NCBI GenBank assembly: GCA_008508345.1
Contig: QNGE01000922.1
Span: 25,381-89,380, forward strand
Reading direction: 5' to 3'
Origin: Paragonimus westermani
Lineage: Eukaryota > Platyhelminthes > Trematoda > Plagiorchiida > Troglotrematidae
DNA: 64,000 nt
The notes beneath the pieces are model-generated. The model ran no database searches. It worked only from the letters and a program-made list of their open reading frames with translations, and was not told where the DNA came from. The translations under genes were made by a program, and so were the position numbers. How positions within the stretch are numbered: position 1 is the first letter of the stretch; every line of letters begins with the position of its first letter. Below, piece by piece: positions 34,983 through 47,920 of the stretch.

Positions 34983-37900
34983 GAGTAGGGAAACTTCCAC
35001 ACATATCTTTGAAACTAATATACATTAATTTTGCCGTGACGGAATCCCATATAGAAGAATAAAAATTAAATTTTAGTAGGACAGCCATCAACATGAACTA
35101 CTTCACCTCAAAGCATAAATATATAGAACTTAACCGTACGATTTCTACGTCCAAAAGGGGCTTCGTTTATACACGAGAATATCACTACCATACAAACACT
35201 AATAGCAAGGCTGATGTAGCGACCCAAAACTGACGACTAAAATATTCATTAGGTGAAATAAGATGTGGTCACTTCAGAACCTACAAAACGGCAAACCCAA
35301 ACAAAATCGGCTTTCTGGGAACATCAGCACGTCAGTTAACAAGCGAAGCCGAACGGAAAATAGATATGAGGGATATGTAACTGGTACAAATAAACACAAA
35401 CTCACAAGACACATAAACATGTTGGAAGTCACATCACGCTAAAAGGCGAGCTGGTACATAAACAACACACACCTACACCCTGCTTTGACTAGGTCAGTTC
35501 CATTAACTGAGAAAAAACCACCCACCTAATTAATTCACCGCCCATGTCAAACGACGAAATAACAGGTATATTCTATTACAATGGATATCGGGGCTGCGTA
35601 AGTGGTGAATTCCCAACTAGGCATACTGACTGGCTGGAACGTCCTGTGCATTATTTCGTCACCCTATTTCTCACAATTTCAAGAAGGTAGTGACTAACGC
35701 CAGACGGTGAATTCGCCGGAAGTCATAGCCCATATTGAAGGGTTATTCGGCACGGTTGATAAGGCTGATTATCCTCGCCTTAAGGATTGCCATTAGTGGT
35801 TTTCACACTACCTTTAAGTAAGCAAATATTTGATAAAATATTTCACCCTTTCTTACATGGTGTTATCAGCATAAACTGAGGTAAAACGGAGGTTATTCCA
35901 TTCCCATAAACTTGCTGTTATCGTTTTATGCCGTTAATGATACTTACATACTGAACGCTACTAACTACTCGTTGTTTTGTCACTGGAATACATACCACCG
36001 CTTGGGAGGCAAAGTGGACTGAAAGTTAGGTAGTGGCAGAATGGCGTAACTTCGGAGAGGATAGTAACAACCGTTCATGACGTGAAAGAGGGTTGACTTG
36101 AAAATTCCAACTCCCAGCCTCTCACTCAGAAACATGATTCCCAAGACAACAGGAGATACAGCCCTTTTGGGGATCCCATTTAGAGCTGTTAGCTCAATTA
36201 GCATATCTACTCGACGATAAAGCATCTGCAAATCCCGAGGTCTTCGTGCATATAACACTGTCTGATTCTGGTTGGTGCTGGATAGAGTAGATACAATCAA
36301 ATATATATTGTGATGCCTAACAATACCAAAGATTTTTAAATTACACAGGTAAGTACTGCAAGGTCTACCGTTAACGAGTGGGTAACTGACGAACTCTGTG
36401 TCCGAGCATACATTTTCAAAACCCGTTTTTTATAATGCGGGAGACAGCAGTGCTGTCCCCCAAAAAAACCACAGTCCAGTCTCCCAAGGGGACTAAAATG
36501 TTTATGAACCCAATAATACCAGCACAATAACGAACGAGGGAAATGGGTCGATATCTGTACTACATTACGGGGACAGTTACAAGGCTTATCTTAAATGTGG
36601 CTGGCACTATTCAAAAGAGACTGTGAATTTGTTGGCATCCAATTTGAGAAAATTCGTTCCTTCTTTTGCCACTCCCCAGTCTACTCACCAGCCTGACCTT
36701 TAGTCCATATGCCCTACTCACCCATTTTTCACCAAATTAACTTCCTCGGCGCAGGTAGGCGTCCCTGTCCCGCCCTACTCGCGTGATGGTTCGAATTTGA
36801 CCTTACCGGCTCTATTCGGGACCCAGTGATTTTGTTGAAGGAGACTATCGTTGTGAACGAATGAGTTTTGGTTGCTGTAATTTTTATGCATTCTGTCAAT
36901 AGCACCGTGGAAATATTTGGGTCCAGTCCTGTTTTCTAGCTGGGGATTTGTTTTCGAGCTGCGCTCAGAGGTGGATCGTTTGACAAGGTCTGCCACTATA
37001 ATTTGTGGAAATGTCATTAAAAAAAATGTATTTTAGTCTGGTATCTCTAGGATCAGACTGACCAACGATGAGGTCACGCACCTTACAGATCCTGCATCCT
37101 GGGATAGATAAGTGAGGGGTTTAACCGTCAAAATACGGGAGAATGGATACAATCAGAAAATATACTGTGTTGTGTGTGTTTTAAATTTCGAAAAAGAAGA
37201 CGTCTTGGTCAAATCATTACGGAAATACTAAATGGCAACGTGCAACAACATCGAGTAAACGGAGCGAGCGAACTGGACTGACTGGTAATGGAATATCATG
37301 AAAGTAGACTGTTTTTAGTTAATTCTTACGTCCCTTGTCTCTATGTTATTCTTCAGATTTCTCTACAAATAAAACAAAAGACTGTTAGATACGATCACTT
37401 TCGGACGCAGCTACCAACTGAATAATTCCATACCGTGCCAGTGAACAGGTTCAAAGTGAACTTTACTCATGACTGATTCTGGCTTTCTTTTCAAAAAAAG
37501 ATCTCATCAGACTGGGGTTTTGTTCTCGTTGCAGCTCGCCCTTGTCATGGTTGTGAGTTGAAATAAGCTAAATCCTCGACTACTCACCAGCCACTGCATG
37601 ATTTACAGGCGATCACTTAGACTGTTGCGTCAAACAACTGCAATGTGATACTGAAGTTGCTAACGTGGTTGAATAGACGCACAATCGATACAAAGGTATT
37701 TTTCAAATTGACCCTTACATCCGTGGCCATAATACGAACATATGTATCGTATTCCGTAGACCTGATCGGCCTGACTATACAGCACAGGTGAATTCTCTCT
37801 CAGTTTTTAAACAGACAAGTGGTTGTTTGATGTTCATCTTTGTATAATATTTAAAAAAGTATAACGGATTAATTCCTACGAGGTGAGAAGCTTCAATGTC

Positions 37901-39505
37901 TACCGTGGCCGTTAAGATGGAATACCGGCACTTCAAACCATGAACGATAAATGAAAACATGGAAAGTACCCCATTTTTTCAATACATTAGAACGTTCATC
38001 TATCCCATCTATCAAGTAAAGAGAGACGGAATCATGAAATCAGCATCTGAATCGTTGTCAAAGAACGCTGGAGACCGACAAATCTCAAATACGGCACTCT
38101 TATGATATTGAACTATGTTGTGTCAGCAAGACATACTCGGCTGCAGTGAAGTAAGAATCGTAGTTCTCCAAGTCAATTCAGATTATCAAGACAGGCCTAT
38201 GACGGCATGCAGAAATCATTATGAATGAACTTATGTTCGGCTTCATCCATTCACTAAGCAGTGATGTTATCGGTACAACATGGTATGCTAACACAGTTCC
38301 TACCAGTTTGGAAGGCAACAGGTGGTGTCAAACTCGTGGTTACATAGAATGCAGCAACACACTATCAGTATGACTCCTGGAATAGTGGAGCTCGCTACCG
38401 CCTCATATCAAATCTCTTGGAATGTGTAACGGTGTCTTCGGAAAGCGTGATCACACTAATATAACAAATCAGCTTAGGTCATTTGTGCTACACAAAGGCT
38501 AATTCCCTACCTTTGAATTCTGCATTCCTTTCGCAGAGAATACAGCCTACCCGCTCAAAGTAACACCGTTACCCAGAACGTTGAAAAATCCTCAAACTCA
38601 GGAACATCACACAATTGCATAATTGCAGGCGGCAAACAACATCACAGCTCGAAAGTTTGAATGGCCTGCGAGCTCACGGTAAATTTTCAAACAAAACAAA
38701 GCTGCATCCCCTGCAATAGTTAACGATCTTAGACACATTCGAACTGTAGTGGCCTGCTGAATTTCCATCTTGTTTAAGGCATACAGACTCACAAGTTAAC
38801 TGAAAGAATACCTTCACAGTCCCCTTACTGCCGACTCACTCGACAGCCACGTAGTTCAAATACACACCTGATCGATTTTCAAAGCTTACAACCATTGTGA
38901 TAGACAGTGTAGTCCGAATCACATTTACCGTTTGTAAAATCTCCTGTGAGGTATGTTATCCTTCAAGTAAGATTGTCGATCAATCAGCCGCATTCAACTA
39001 TTGCTTCGAAGCCCTCGTCGAAGTAACGATCACTACGGCCACATGAAAGGATAGAGTGACCAAGTAAAACGCAAACTTCCTTCTCATCTACTAATAGTGC
39101 GGAACGTAGGTAGCAGAAGCATTGATGAAAAAGGTAATTTGGATGCCAAACTAGTTTTCCTATTTCATTTACCCACAACTTATGGACAGAAGCATACAGA
39201 CAGAGCAACACTTTGCCAACAGGCACAACGTAGTGATAATTCTTTTGATAAAACAAAACCTTTCATTATTCACCTCGCACGTTTCCACGCCATTTGCCCG
39301 TTCGTGTTTAGGAACCAGGATTCCAGTCCACAAAGCAGCGACGGTCTCCGTTTAAACCTCGTAATCACTTCTGCCTTGATCCTTGCGTTTGGCTGACGCC
39401 TTCTGTGGGCAATTTCTGGCTTTTATTTCTCGCCGCTGTTGAGTAACAACTCGTTCGGTCGCTTGCGTTGTCCACAATCCATCTGCCGTGGACTATGACC
39501 ATATC
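34983..39505. other. No supported gene
   Basis: A 106-codon minus-strand frame at 35980-36300 and another at 36336-36527 have no recognised domain. A weak tRNA-like box A at 36187-36199 is not backed by a proper box B. The rest is featureless to my reading. Confidence 0.4.
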
Positions 39506-39862
39506 TCACCGAGTTATAGAATAATCGCGTCTCCGACTTGGCCACCCATAAAAATAAAGCCCATCTTCCCTGACGATAGGTAACCCAAGAGCCCTACCAT
39601 ATTGCTGCAAAAAAAGTAAGGCTGGTGAATACAGCATAGCATTTACTGATTCTGATGAATGTGGATATAAGGGTTCCGGGTGGAAGTAATCACTGGAATT
39701 TAGAATGTTGTATGCCTTCGCCGGAAAAGTTTTGTCATGCGGATCAAATATGTAGAAATATGTAAAAATTACTCCACTTAAACCATACCAAAAGTGTGAG
39801 CCGAATCTCGTGAGACTAGCTGCTAGCCTTAGGGCTCTAGTTTCCTCATAGAAACATTTCAT
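39506..39862 (-). CDS. Candidate coding stretch, unidentified
   Basis: A 118-codon frame with balanced amino-acid use, including an aromatic segment (Phe-Gly-Ser-His-Phe-Trp-Tyr-Gly-Leu-Ser-Gly-Val-Ile-Phe-Thr-Tyr-Phe-Tyr) that would suit a membrane helix. Within it a splice acceptor (TACTTTTTTTGCAG on the minus strand, ending near 39609) and a GTGAGA donor near its left end could define a smaller exon of about 100 bases. The two readings conflict, and no family is recognised. Confidence 0.25.
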   Translation of the reverse strand: MKCFYEETRALRLAASLTRFGSHFWYGLSGVIFTYFYIFDPHDKTFPAKAYNILNSSDYFHPEPLYPHSSESVNAMLYSPALLFLQQYGRALGLPIVREDGLYFYGWPSRRRDYSITR

Positions 39863-42835
39863 TTTGAGCGACCAGTTATTTGTGGGGGCTATCGATCAGT
39901 CCCGGAAACTTAGGATTATTTTCTATTTGTGTTATACTACTCCTTTTCTGAATGAGTAGTGCACATTAGATATCCCAAACACAGTTGGCTATGTTCCGGC
40001 CCGGGGGACGAAGACAACAGAGGACGTGGTCGGTGGCTGGAAAAACTGATGGACATCTTGAACCGCCAGCCCAAAAATGCACAGCAAACGACAGACCAAT
40101 CGATAAACCAGCACCTAGCGAATGCTGTTGGCCATGTTCATCATCGGATTACCGTTTAACAATACCCATAAAACCGCTTAAGGGTGATCTTTTTCACGTA
40201 GCTAAGATTAGTTAGTTTTAAAGATGATTTTACGGGATCTTGCCTCTGAGAAGCCGTCAGTCACCAAAAAAAGCCCGGCTGAAAACAAAACATGCTCTTT
40301 AGAACCGATTTTCGTACATATTCTCTTGATAAGACATTCACTTCGCTGGCTTCCCGTAGTATCATGGATGCTTCGCCTGTGGCTTAATACATAATGCAAA
40401 GCTGTTATCACATTCATCGAGTTGATAACGATCATCTTGTTCTCTCAAGAATAAGCTGTCTAGTAGAAGGGCCCAGGACTAACCTTGTGACTGTTTCCTG
40501 TACGATTTGTGCAAATACAACATGGTCGTCACAACAGTAACTTTGATAAACAGTTCAAATCCTCGACTACTTGTCAGTCATCAGTACTATAATCAGTACG
40601 CCTAACGCCGTCTGTAATATCGCTTTGACTTATAAGTCTTGAGAATAGAGTCATCGATTAGAGGTAACAGGTCAGTTACACAGTATTCCCATTAGTGTCT
40701 GGACAACGTTAGTGTTACTCATGAGTCAGCGTGACAGGGCTATAGGTTTCTCGTATCTGTCTACGGTATCAGTGACTCGGTTGCTTTTCAAACACGTGAG
40801 CCGGTTGTGCCAAGGGTAAACACCACTGATTGGTTCAAGCAGGAACGGCACACGAAACTCTGTTTCCTTTTCTACAGGAGCAGGCCGAAAATAATACGTA
40901 AACGAGATGGCTGTGATCAGCTGTGTGTTATTCGGCACACATTTATAACGACAATAAGGTGGATTTTCCTAAGACGTAATTCACAGTTTTACAAACTGTC
41001 TGGCCTGTATGTGGTGGTCTTAACTGTAGCTCTGCCTTCGGGATCTTTAGCCGACGGACAAGGATCTGTTTTTGAGAAAAATGTGAGAACGTCAGATAAA
41101 GTACACCCACATTTTTGACGTTTTATTGAGAAGCATTAAACTGGATTATCGGTATCTGATAACATAAAAGATTCCTCAATACGATGTGCTCCTATCTGTA
41201 TCCATGATTATACGTGCTCGTTAATTCACATGATAGAAAATTGGGAGTCTTGTAATCGAGTGCAACTGTAACTCACATTCATTTTGTTTATGCTTCTCCC
41301 ACTAGTGGAGGGTGTTAATAAATCCCACAGTTTTGGAGAAGTTCTTGCAATTTGAATGTTTCAGCACAAACCTCAGGCGGAGAGTAACAGCATGGTCCGG
41401 TATACGTTGATACGACCGCACCTATCACGAAATCACTCCACTGGAAAATTTGGATGTGAAAAGAGGACACTGAGCTGAGTTCAAAAGGCTAATATAGAAT
41501 TGTAGATCATAACGGGAAGAAAGACTGACCATCGTATTTCGTTTCATGTGTTCGCGACAAAATATCATGTTTCATTTATATTCTGGTACACACTGTACTG
41601 CTTAGAGATGCTAAACGAATACATACACTAAAACTATTGCACTTATTCAGTGTTGTGTCCTCCATTGTATGATAACTCAGGTCGGACCATGGCGTGGATG
41701 GATGAAACACCATGACATAGCAGAAGGCAAAACACTGAAACAGAGCAGATAGTAAGACAGATTACTCCATATTTCCAAAGATCGAAATACTTGTACATAT
41801 GGTCAGTATATGTAGGGCTATCCGACCTCCCCGCTGTTCATAAAGCATTCGCGAGCGCAATCTGCAGGCCACAGAAGGATGAGCTGGTAATCACAACCAA
41901 GAAGCAGGCACTACCAGATCAGTGACCAGCGCGTTTGGGTATGTATGTGAGGATATTGAAAGAAATCCCCCAAACTGCGTGCATGTTCTTCAGATCACTA
42001 TGCGCACCACTTCAGAGCAATTGCTCAAATGGAATCAACCTGGAGGCGGCCCTTTTACTCTGAGGCAAACGGTATAACAACCTAAACGCTATAATAAATC
42101 AAAGCGGGGTTTTAAGAAACTGAGATTATGGTGAGAATGAGTTGCAACACTAGAGAACTTGCTATCAGTCGAAACCCAAGCACAAATCGTTGATAGGGGA
42201 AAGAAGGTGGACCGACGCCAGCCGAATTGAAGAACATTCAGCCGATGGGTCGAGCTTGTTTATGAAGACCCAATGATCACAAGAAGTCGTTCAAACATCC
42301 GTCCTATATAATCAGCCGAAATGGATGAAACAAAGCTGTAAGGCACAGTAACACAATGACTAGTCAGAACCAACTTACTTTCAGTCCAGTAGCAACGGCA
42401 ATACATTGTCGCTTTGAATAGTAACAGCATCATCCCAAAACTACATTTAGTTCAATTAATTGAAATACTTAGATCGCTTTATACCGCTCAGACTCTCACT
42501 ATTCCAATTTCTTGACACGTCAATCAGTTGCGACTGCAAAAAGTATCAAATACATTCAACAGGACACAACATTACCTCCCTCATATGACCAGATAGATTG
42601 GACCGGTGATATGGATGAGTGAAACATCTGGACAAAACAAGTAAGCAAAGCAATATGGCACAGAACGACACCCCTTTAATAAAATGACAACTGATGTGGG
42701 TCAGTGACCAAAAGGAATGCGCCCAATGCTACGTTTAAAGGAATTTTCATACCAGTGCACACGATAAAATAATGTGTCTGAACTCACTAGCATACATACA
42801 ATGCACACAATCAGAACCAGCACGATAAGCTTATT
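39863..42835. other. No firmly supported gene
   Basis: Two overlapping plus-strand frames at 39959-40215 and one at 40807-41118 look mildly coding. The second contains a good acceptor (CTGTTTCCTTTTCTACAG, ending at about 40879). No domain could be named. The block 41660-42740 is dense in GC-rich words and might be an old retroelement tail, but I found no match inside the window. Confidence 0.35.
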
Positions 42836-43192
42836 TCACCTAAGCTGTGAGGTAACTCCAACTATAGCACCGTATGTAACACCATCCACATATGCATGTC
42901 CAGAGCGTAAATTAATGTCCGCAAAAATAGTTATACACACTGTTAAGGATATAGTCATTGCACGGCAGTGAAGATTTGAAACACCTTTGGAAAAGCCAAA
43001 GTCCAACCGATTTTTGTCGGATACTGCAATTCTGGACGTCTCGGAGCCGACGGTCATCAAAGTGGATTTTGGTTGTTCTGGTTCAACCATGTTAACCACT
43101 TCCAGGCCCAGTAGAGTTCTAATAATTTCAACGTATTTTGTGGCCGTTTGGTATTCGCTGGAATGTCTGTGATCGTCACAGCAGGTTGTAAA
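42836..43192 (-). CDS. Candidate coding stretch, unidentified
   Basis: The minus strand is open for 118 codons before TGA. The upstream part is very protein-like: paired cysteines and acidic residues, then Tyr-Val-Glu-Ile-Ile-Arg-Thr-Leu-Leu-Gly-Leu-Glu-Val-Val, then a Ser/Thr-rich stretch and Asp-Phe-Gly-Phe-Ser-Lys. A Lys-Gly codon pair near 43008 contains AAAG followed by GT, a possible donor, so the true exon may be about 180 bases (43192 to about 43009). The downstream part would then be intron. No family is recognised. Confidence 0.3.
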   Translation of the reverse strand, partial: FTTCCDDHRHSSEYQTATKYVEIIRTLLGLEVVNMVEPEQPKSTLMTVGSETSRIAVSDKNRLDFGFSKGVSNLHCRAMTISLTVCITIFADINLRSGHAYVDGVTYGAIVGVTSQLR

Positions 43193-44130
43193 TCAACAGC
43201 GTGACGGGAATAACTTCTTGATCAGGTAAGCCTGATTCAGTGGATCGCGTCGAATATTATAAACCGTTCGGTCTGTCACCCTAGGATCGATCTAGTTTCT
43301 TCGACCGTAGATTTTATATGTGAACATACAGCGGCAAAACATCTTTATCCTTCATCGCCCAAATGATGTCACAGTAATTCAATCTTCGCTGTCTCACAGG
43401 ACTTCGTAGAAAAGTGGAATAACTGAATTATATCGATGTAGTCCAGGATGGACGCCTTCCATTTCAACCAAAAAGAACTTGATGATTGTGCACCAGGTGA
43501 GTTCCAATAACCTAAAGGGGACGGTACGAAAAAATTCATTGTAATATCACTGCCCTCAGTGCCAACTGTTGTCTCGCAAGTGCAAAAGACAGGAATGTGG
43601 CTCGTGTGTTATAACGAGTAGAATGTGCAATTGTATGTTGAATGTAGAAAGCGGGAACGGTTAGACAGCAGTAATGCGTGGTACCAAGGTGTAACAATGC
43701 AACAAGTAGAGACGATTGTGTGGTTAGTAGTCAGACCGCACAATGTCAACACGCGAGCGTAGGCACGCCAACGCTTACTTGTCCAATCGGGAAGGTCACA
43801 TGACTCAATCCAATCAAACTGAGACGAGGGCAAGGTTACCAGCACAGTGGCGCGCCGTGAGTGGCGAATTATGCAAATGGGCCTGCCGCGTAGACGCAGA
43901 CGTTGTCTGCGTGGGCGCACACAACATGACAACAAAAAGTGAATCACGGTTGATGAACCTCCTTGCTTGAGGTCACTCAGCTATCCGAAACACGAAGCTT
44001 CTCCTGAAACACTTTCGGATAACGAGGCTAATTTGCATTCTGTTCTAATAAGAGTATGACGGCAAGCGATTTCAAGTGGTAGTAGACGGATAACAGTTCA
44101 TGTCGGTGACGACGAGTTCAAGGGTGCCGC
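43193..44130. other. No supported gene; CpG-richer patch with an octamer and a palindrome
   Basis: From about 43735 to 43930 the sequence is richer in CpG than its surroundings. It holds a perfect ATGCAAAT octamer at 43871-43878 and an 8-bp stem with 3-base loop (43894-43901 with 43905-43912). It could be a promoter for the coding-like block at 44131-44768 or for a minus-strand gene to the left. This is suggestive only. Confidence 0.25.
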
Positions 44131-44768
44131 ATGAATAAATGCCGTTTTGTACTAACAACTCTCTTAATTGAAGTGAAATGTATTTTTTCGATTGAAGTAT
44201 TTGGTGAACCTACCTGTGAGATTCCATCCACCTTAATTTTTGAACCAGGTTGCAGCGTTGTTAAAATCCCTCAAACGCCTAATTGTGTTTCTGCTTTAAC
44301 TGATCTGTTTTCGCTTAAATCTTTTTCGGTGACATATCGTTATGCACGCTTTGCACGAATGAGTTTTGCCAATATCCAATTTATGTGGCATAAAATCAAG
44401 TTTTCGGAATCTAATTCTCTTTTCTCTGGACCAGTGCACCGATTTCTGATTTCCTACTACATGGGAAACAAATTGTAATTCAGCTACGCACAGAGTGCCA
44501 CTTTCATCTTGCACAAACAGTAATGAATCTTGGTTACCACATGTCGATCCGTTTGAAGCTCCGGTCCACACTAATTACAAGCGGTCAAGATGACGCGCTT
44601 AATCTTCAAGGATTACTCGATGAAATGACCTATCAGTTAAAGTTTTTCCGTTTCCGCACAAGAAACAGACAAACGGCACTGTGTTATTGTCATTCGAAGA
44701 AACTCCGGCAAGTTTTTCAGCTAATTAGCATATTTCGACGAAACTTCACTGGCAACTCAAGATTATAG
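44131..44768 (+). CDS. Candidate coding block, unidentified
   Basis: Two plus-strand frames, 44131-44478 (115 codons) and 44523-44768 (81 codons), follow each other closely. The minus strand is also open at 44296-44571. The plus-strand reading shows mixed hydrophobic and charged sequence with several cysteines, and no family is recognised. Open frames on both strands over the same bases make the strand uncertain. It may be exons separated by a small intron, or a decayed element. Confidence 0.25.
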
Positions 44769-47149
44769 ATGCACTCAAATATTGTGGCCAAGTGGAATTT
44801 TGGTTTGCAAGCGTCTGTGTCATAGCGATGATAACTTTCTGTAAATGGATGAAGTCAAATTGCCAACAGATGAGAACTTTCTGGTTTTCACTTGGCGACC
44901 TAAAATAATTCTTTGTGTTTGATGAATTAATGAAATAATACACAATTACTAGTGTGATGGGAGATTTTTACTCTTACAAACTGGAGGTCGTTCAAAATTG
45001 AGCTGTGATTTTTGCAATCACTCATAAGTTTACACTTGATTTAACTTAACTCCAAAGGAATCTGCCGGCTTAATGAACATTTTTTACTAGTCCACGAGTA
45101 ATGTATATCTCTGCCATGACTGGGAGCTGAACGGTGATTTTCGGTTTGATCACAACTCTGAATCATAATATTATATACATATATATTTATGTATAATAAG
45201 TAACGAATATGGCTTAGATGGTCCCTCTCTATCGGCAGAATGAGGCACTAACTGTTCCGTATATTCCAGTCCATAACCTCGTGTTTAGGACTTCACGATC
45301 AGACTGGAATTGTTAAATCCACTAATCCTAATGAGCGGTGTCTAAGGCTTATTGCACAACCAGGTAACCTAATCACTAATCGCAAGGTGATGTGACAAAA
45401 CATTTAAAAACCCTGTCATATTTGCTACGCAGTCACTTGAGTGAATTTCGACAGGTTCTCCTTATAAACAAGTAGGTTGTACTTCCACATTTTGTCAAGA
45501 TGATGATGTGCACAACAGATGAATTCTAACAGCAACCAGAGCCCATTCTGGCGGTTTACTTGAAATAAGTTTGAGAAGATATCTGTGTGAAAAAAGACGC
45601 AATCGGCTATCAACAACCTTCAGTTCTTCACAACCAGGTAAGCAAGATTATACGCTATCTGTAACGTTATCGACCGTTTATATTGAAAGACTCAGCAACA
45701 AATTTACAACGCCAAGAAAAACTCAAGAACTTCCACCCAATTGCATGTTTTCATTACCAGGTTATAGACTTCACTTTTGCAATTATACAGGCTCATATAT
45801 AAGTGAAGTTTGCCTAGATTCACTAACAATAAGACAGAACTTCATACCACCTTCAGAATACAAATTTGTGTCAATAATGTGTGATAACAATTACACAGCT
45901 CGTGACTAGCTTTATAACAAGCCCACTGAACTAAAAGGTTTTAGTAGCATAAAACTGAACTCGATGCACACAGACATCCACTGCTAACATTTTCAACAGC
46001 TTAACTATACCAGATAGTTTATTTAAATCGGACTCACAACTTCGACACTTTCATAAGCACAACTTAAACTAAATATTTGTAATATTTAGCAAAAAAATGA
46101 ATTATCGGCTTGATGTGTTGCAAGACAAAAGTTGAGTTATCACGGGAAAGTAGTGCTGTTGTAGGTTTTTTTCGACACACAATAAACAACCAGTACATGG
46201 GACAGGTGCTTTGTACTCTGACGCATATATGTATACAGATTGGGTAAACTAAGTTCCATCATGTGAATTTAACACACAATAAACAATGTAGTAAACCAGA
46301 AGCATTACACTGAACCCCGTTCGCAAATATTTCACGAATGCATAGAACTTTGTGCAATCTGATTACGTAACCGTCAATGTTAACTTAGTGTTATTTCAAA
46401 AAGAGTTTGAAATCCCTCGAAAGTTTTTCAAATGCAAGATATCCAGCCAATAAGGATGAGTGAAGTTGTACAAATGCCTTGTGATCAACTTATAAGAAAT
46501 GACATGTTTCAGCCTTTTTTAAAAAAACGCCTAATTTTCATCGGCCCCTGAAGTGTACATTTGGATCACTTTAAAAACGGGAGCAAGAAGGTATTTTGGC
46601 TGCGATCAACCGTGTGTGATGATCAATATATATTAGTGGAAGTCCCTAGCTTCGTAATAAAGTTTCCTGTTAATCAGCCATTTGTACGTCATGACAACTG
46701 CGTGAAAACGTTGAGACAAGTTGTACTACAGTATACTGCTTTCCAAGCGAGACAGAAACCCCTTCTGTTCAAGTGTCTCAGAAGGTGTGCACTTTAGAAT
46801 CTCTTCACATACATATAAGGACGGAAATGTATTTGCATTTGTGAAAAGATTCGGCAATAAAAGGAAGTTCTAGCTGACAATTGTAGAATTAATACTTCTG
46901 ACCGAAGATTCCGGCTTTGTAAAATAGCACTAAAATGACATTTGTGTAGTTTGCCAACCCAACGTCATATCGAGCAGACAAATCAGTTACCCACCATGCT
47001 ACTGACCATCTCATATGCTTGTTCAAGCCACCTACTATACTTTGTAGCTCTGGAAAAAGGAATCTATCAAGCCATACTCAAAATTTAAACCATCCACCGT
47101 CCTTCAAAGTAAATTTTTAAATAAAGTACAAGTTGATTCCAACGTACCG
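44769..47149. other. No firmly supported gene
   Basis: A 112-codon plus frame at 45571-45909 contains a GTAAGC donor-like site at about 45638 and might include a short exon before it. TA-rich low-complexity sequence lies at 45170-45195. Nothing further is recognised. Confidence 0.35.
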
Positions 47150-47421
47150 TTAAATAGGACTGACGGAGAATTTCGACCTCGATAGGAGCTGACATGTCCC
47201 TGAGTTTTGATGAGTCTGTTTAAATGCGTTGGGGAATTGTAGGTCATCAAAAACACTAGGTTGCCGTCTGGTGTGAATTTCACCAAATGATTTCGGAAAA
47301 GGTTTGACAATGTGATCATATAATCCACCTAATGGAACATGTTTGAAAGTATCGAATAGGAAATTGCTATTGGTAAACACGCGTTTCGGATTGATAAACC
47401 TGCAAAAACAGAAAGAATAAA

Positions 47422-47507
47422 GATATACAGATTGGGAATAACACAACGTTTCGAGCAAGAGTATTACAACTTGCTCGAAACGTTGTGTTATTCCCAATCT
47501 GTTTATC
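47422..47507. repeat. 38-bp foldback (inverted repeat with 10-base loop)
   Basis: The arm 47422-47459 is the reverse complement of 47470-47507 with one mismatch. The central 32 bp (47428-47459 with 47470-47501) is perfect, around the loop AGTATTACAA. The arms contain the word GCTCGAAACGTTG, of the kind seen near the 3' ends of Penelope-type elements, and the tail-to-tail layout resembles the inverted tail at the left end of the intact element at 49076. Beyond the arms the word GTTTATCAAT recurs on both sides, offset by an insertion of roughly 28 bases on the left. Confidence 0.8.
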
Positions 47508-47512
47508 AATAA

Positions 47513-47844
47513 CATGTTAAACACGACGCCCAAACTATTCAACTTCATTCGTACTACATTTGGTGCGGATATCTTAGAAAGAATAAAGTTTGCGAACAAA
47601 CTCGTACCAAACCATTTGAAATGGTCAGATATGTCATACGCTTAAGATTCAACAACCATCACATGAGCAAGGTAAACTGGGCTGATTTGCGTGGGTATCC
47701 TGTAATAAGATGGAAATTATACTTGGTGGAGAAAGCATGTACATACCCGAAAATTAGAAATGGAAGAGATTGTTTGACGTGGACAAACAATATACTAGCA
47801 GAATTGAAACCAGGTCTGATGAGCTATATGTTCAGTTCAAAAAC
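47513..47844 (+). CDS. Candidate exon A, unidentified protein
   Basis: Open for 110 codons from just after the foldback to a consensus GTGAGT donor at 47845. The reading is protein-like: basic, with several Trp and Tyr residues and a Tyr-Leu-Val-Glu-Lys-Ala-Cys stretch. A 76-base intron-like segment follows, ending TTTTATCAACAG at 47920, and a second open stretch begins at 47921. Small introns of this size are common in flatworms. The left boundary is undefined, since the minus strand is also open over 47150-47599. Confidence 0.3.
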
Positions 47845-47920
47845 GTGAGTGCAAAATCATTGTGAAAGTCAACTCTGATTAACTGATAATCATCCATTTA
47901 TAGAACGTTTTTATCAACAG

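Noticed and set aside
36187..36240. tRNA-like box A (TTAGCTCAATTAG) suggesting a tRNA or SINE
   Set aside because: The expected box B is degenerate and no acceptor, D or T stems form convincingly.
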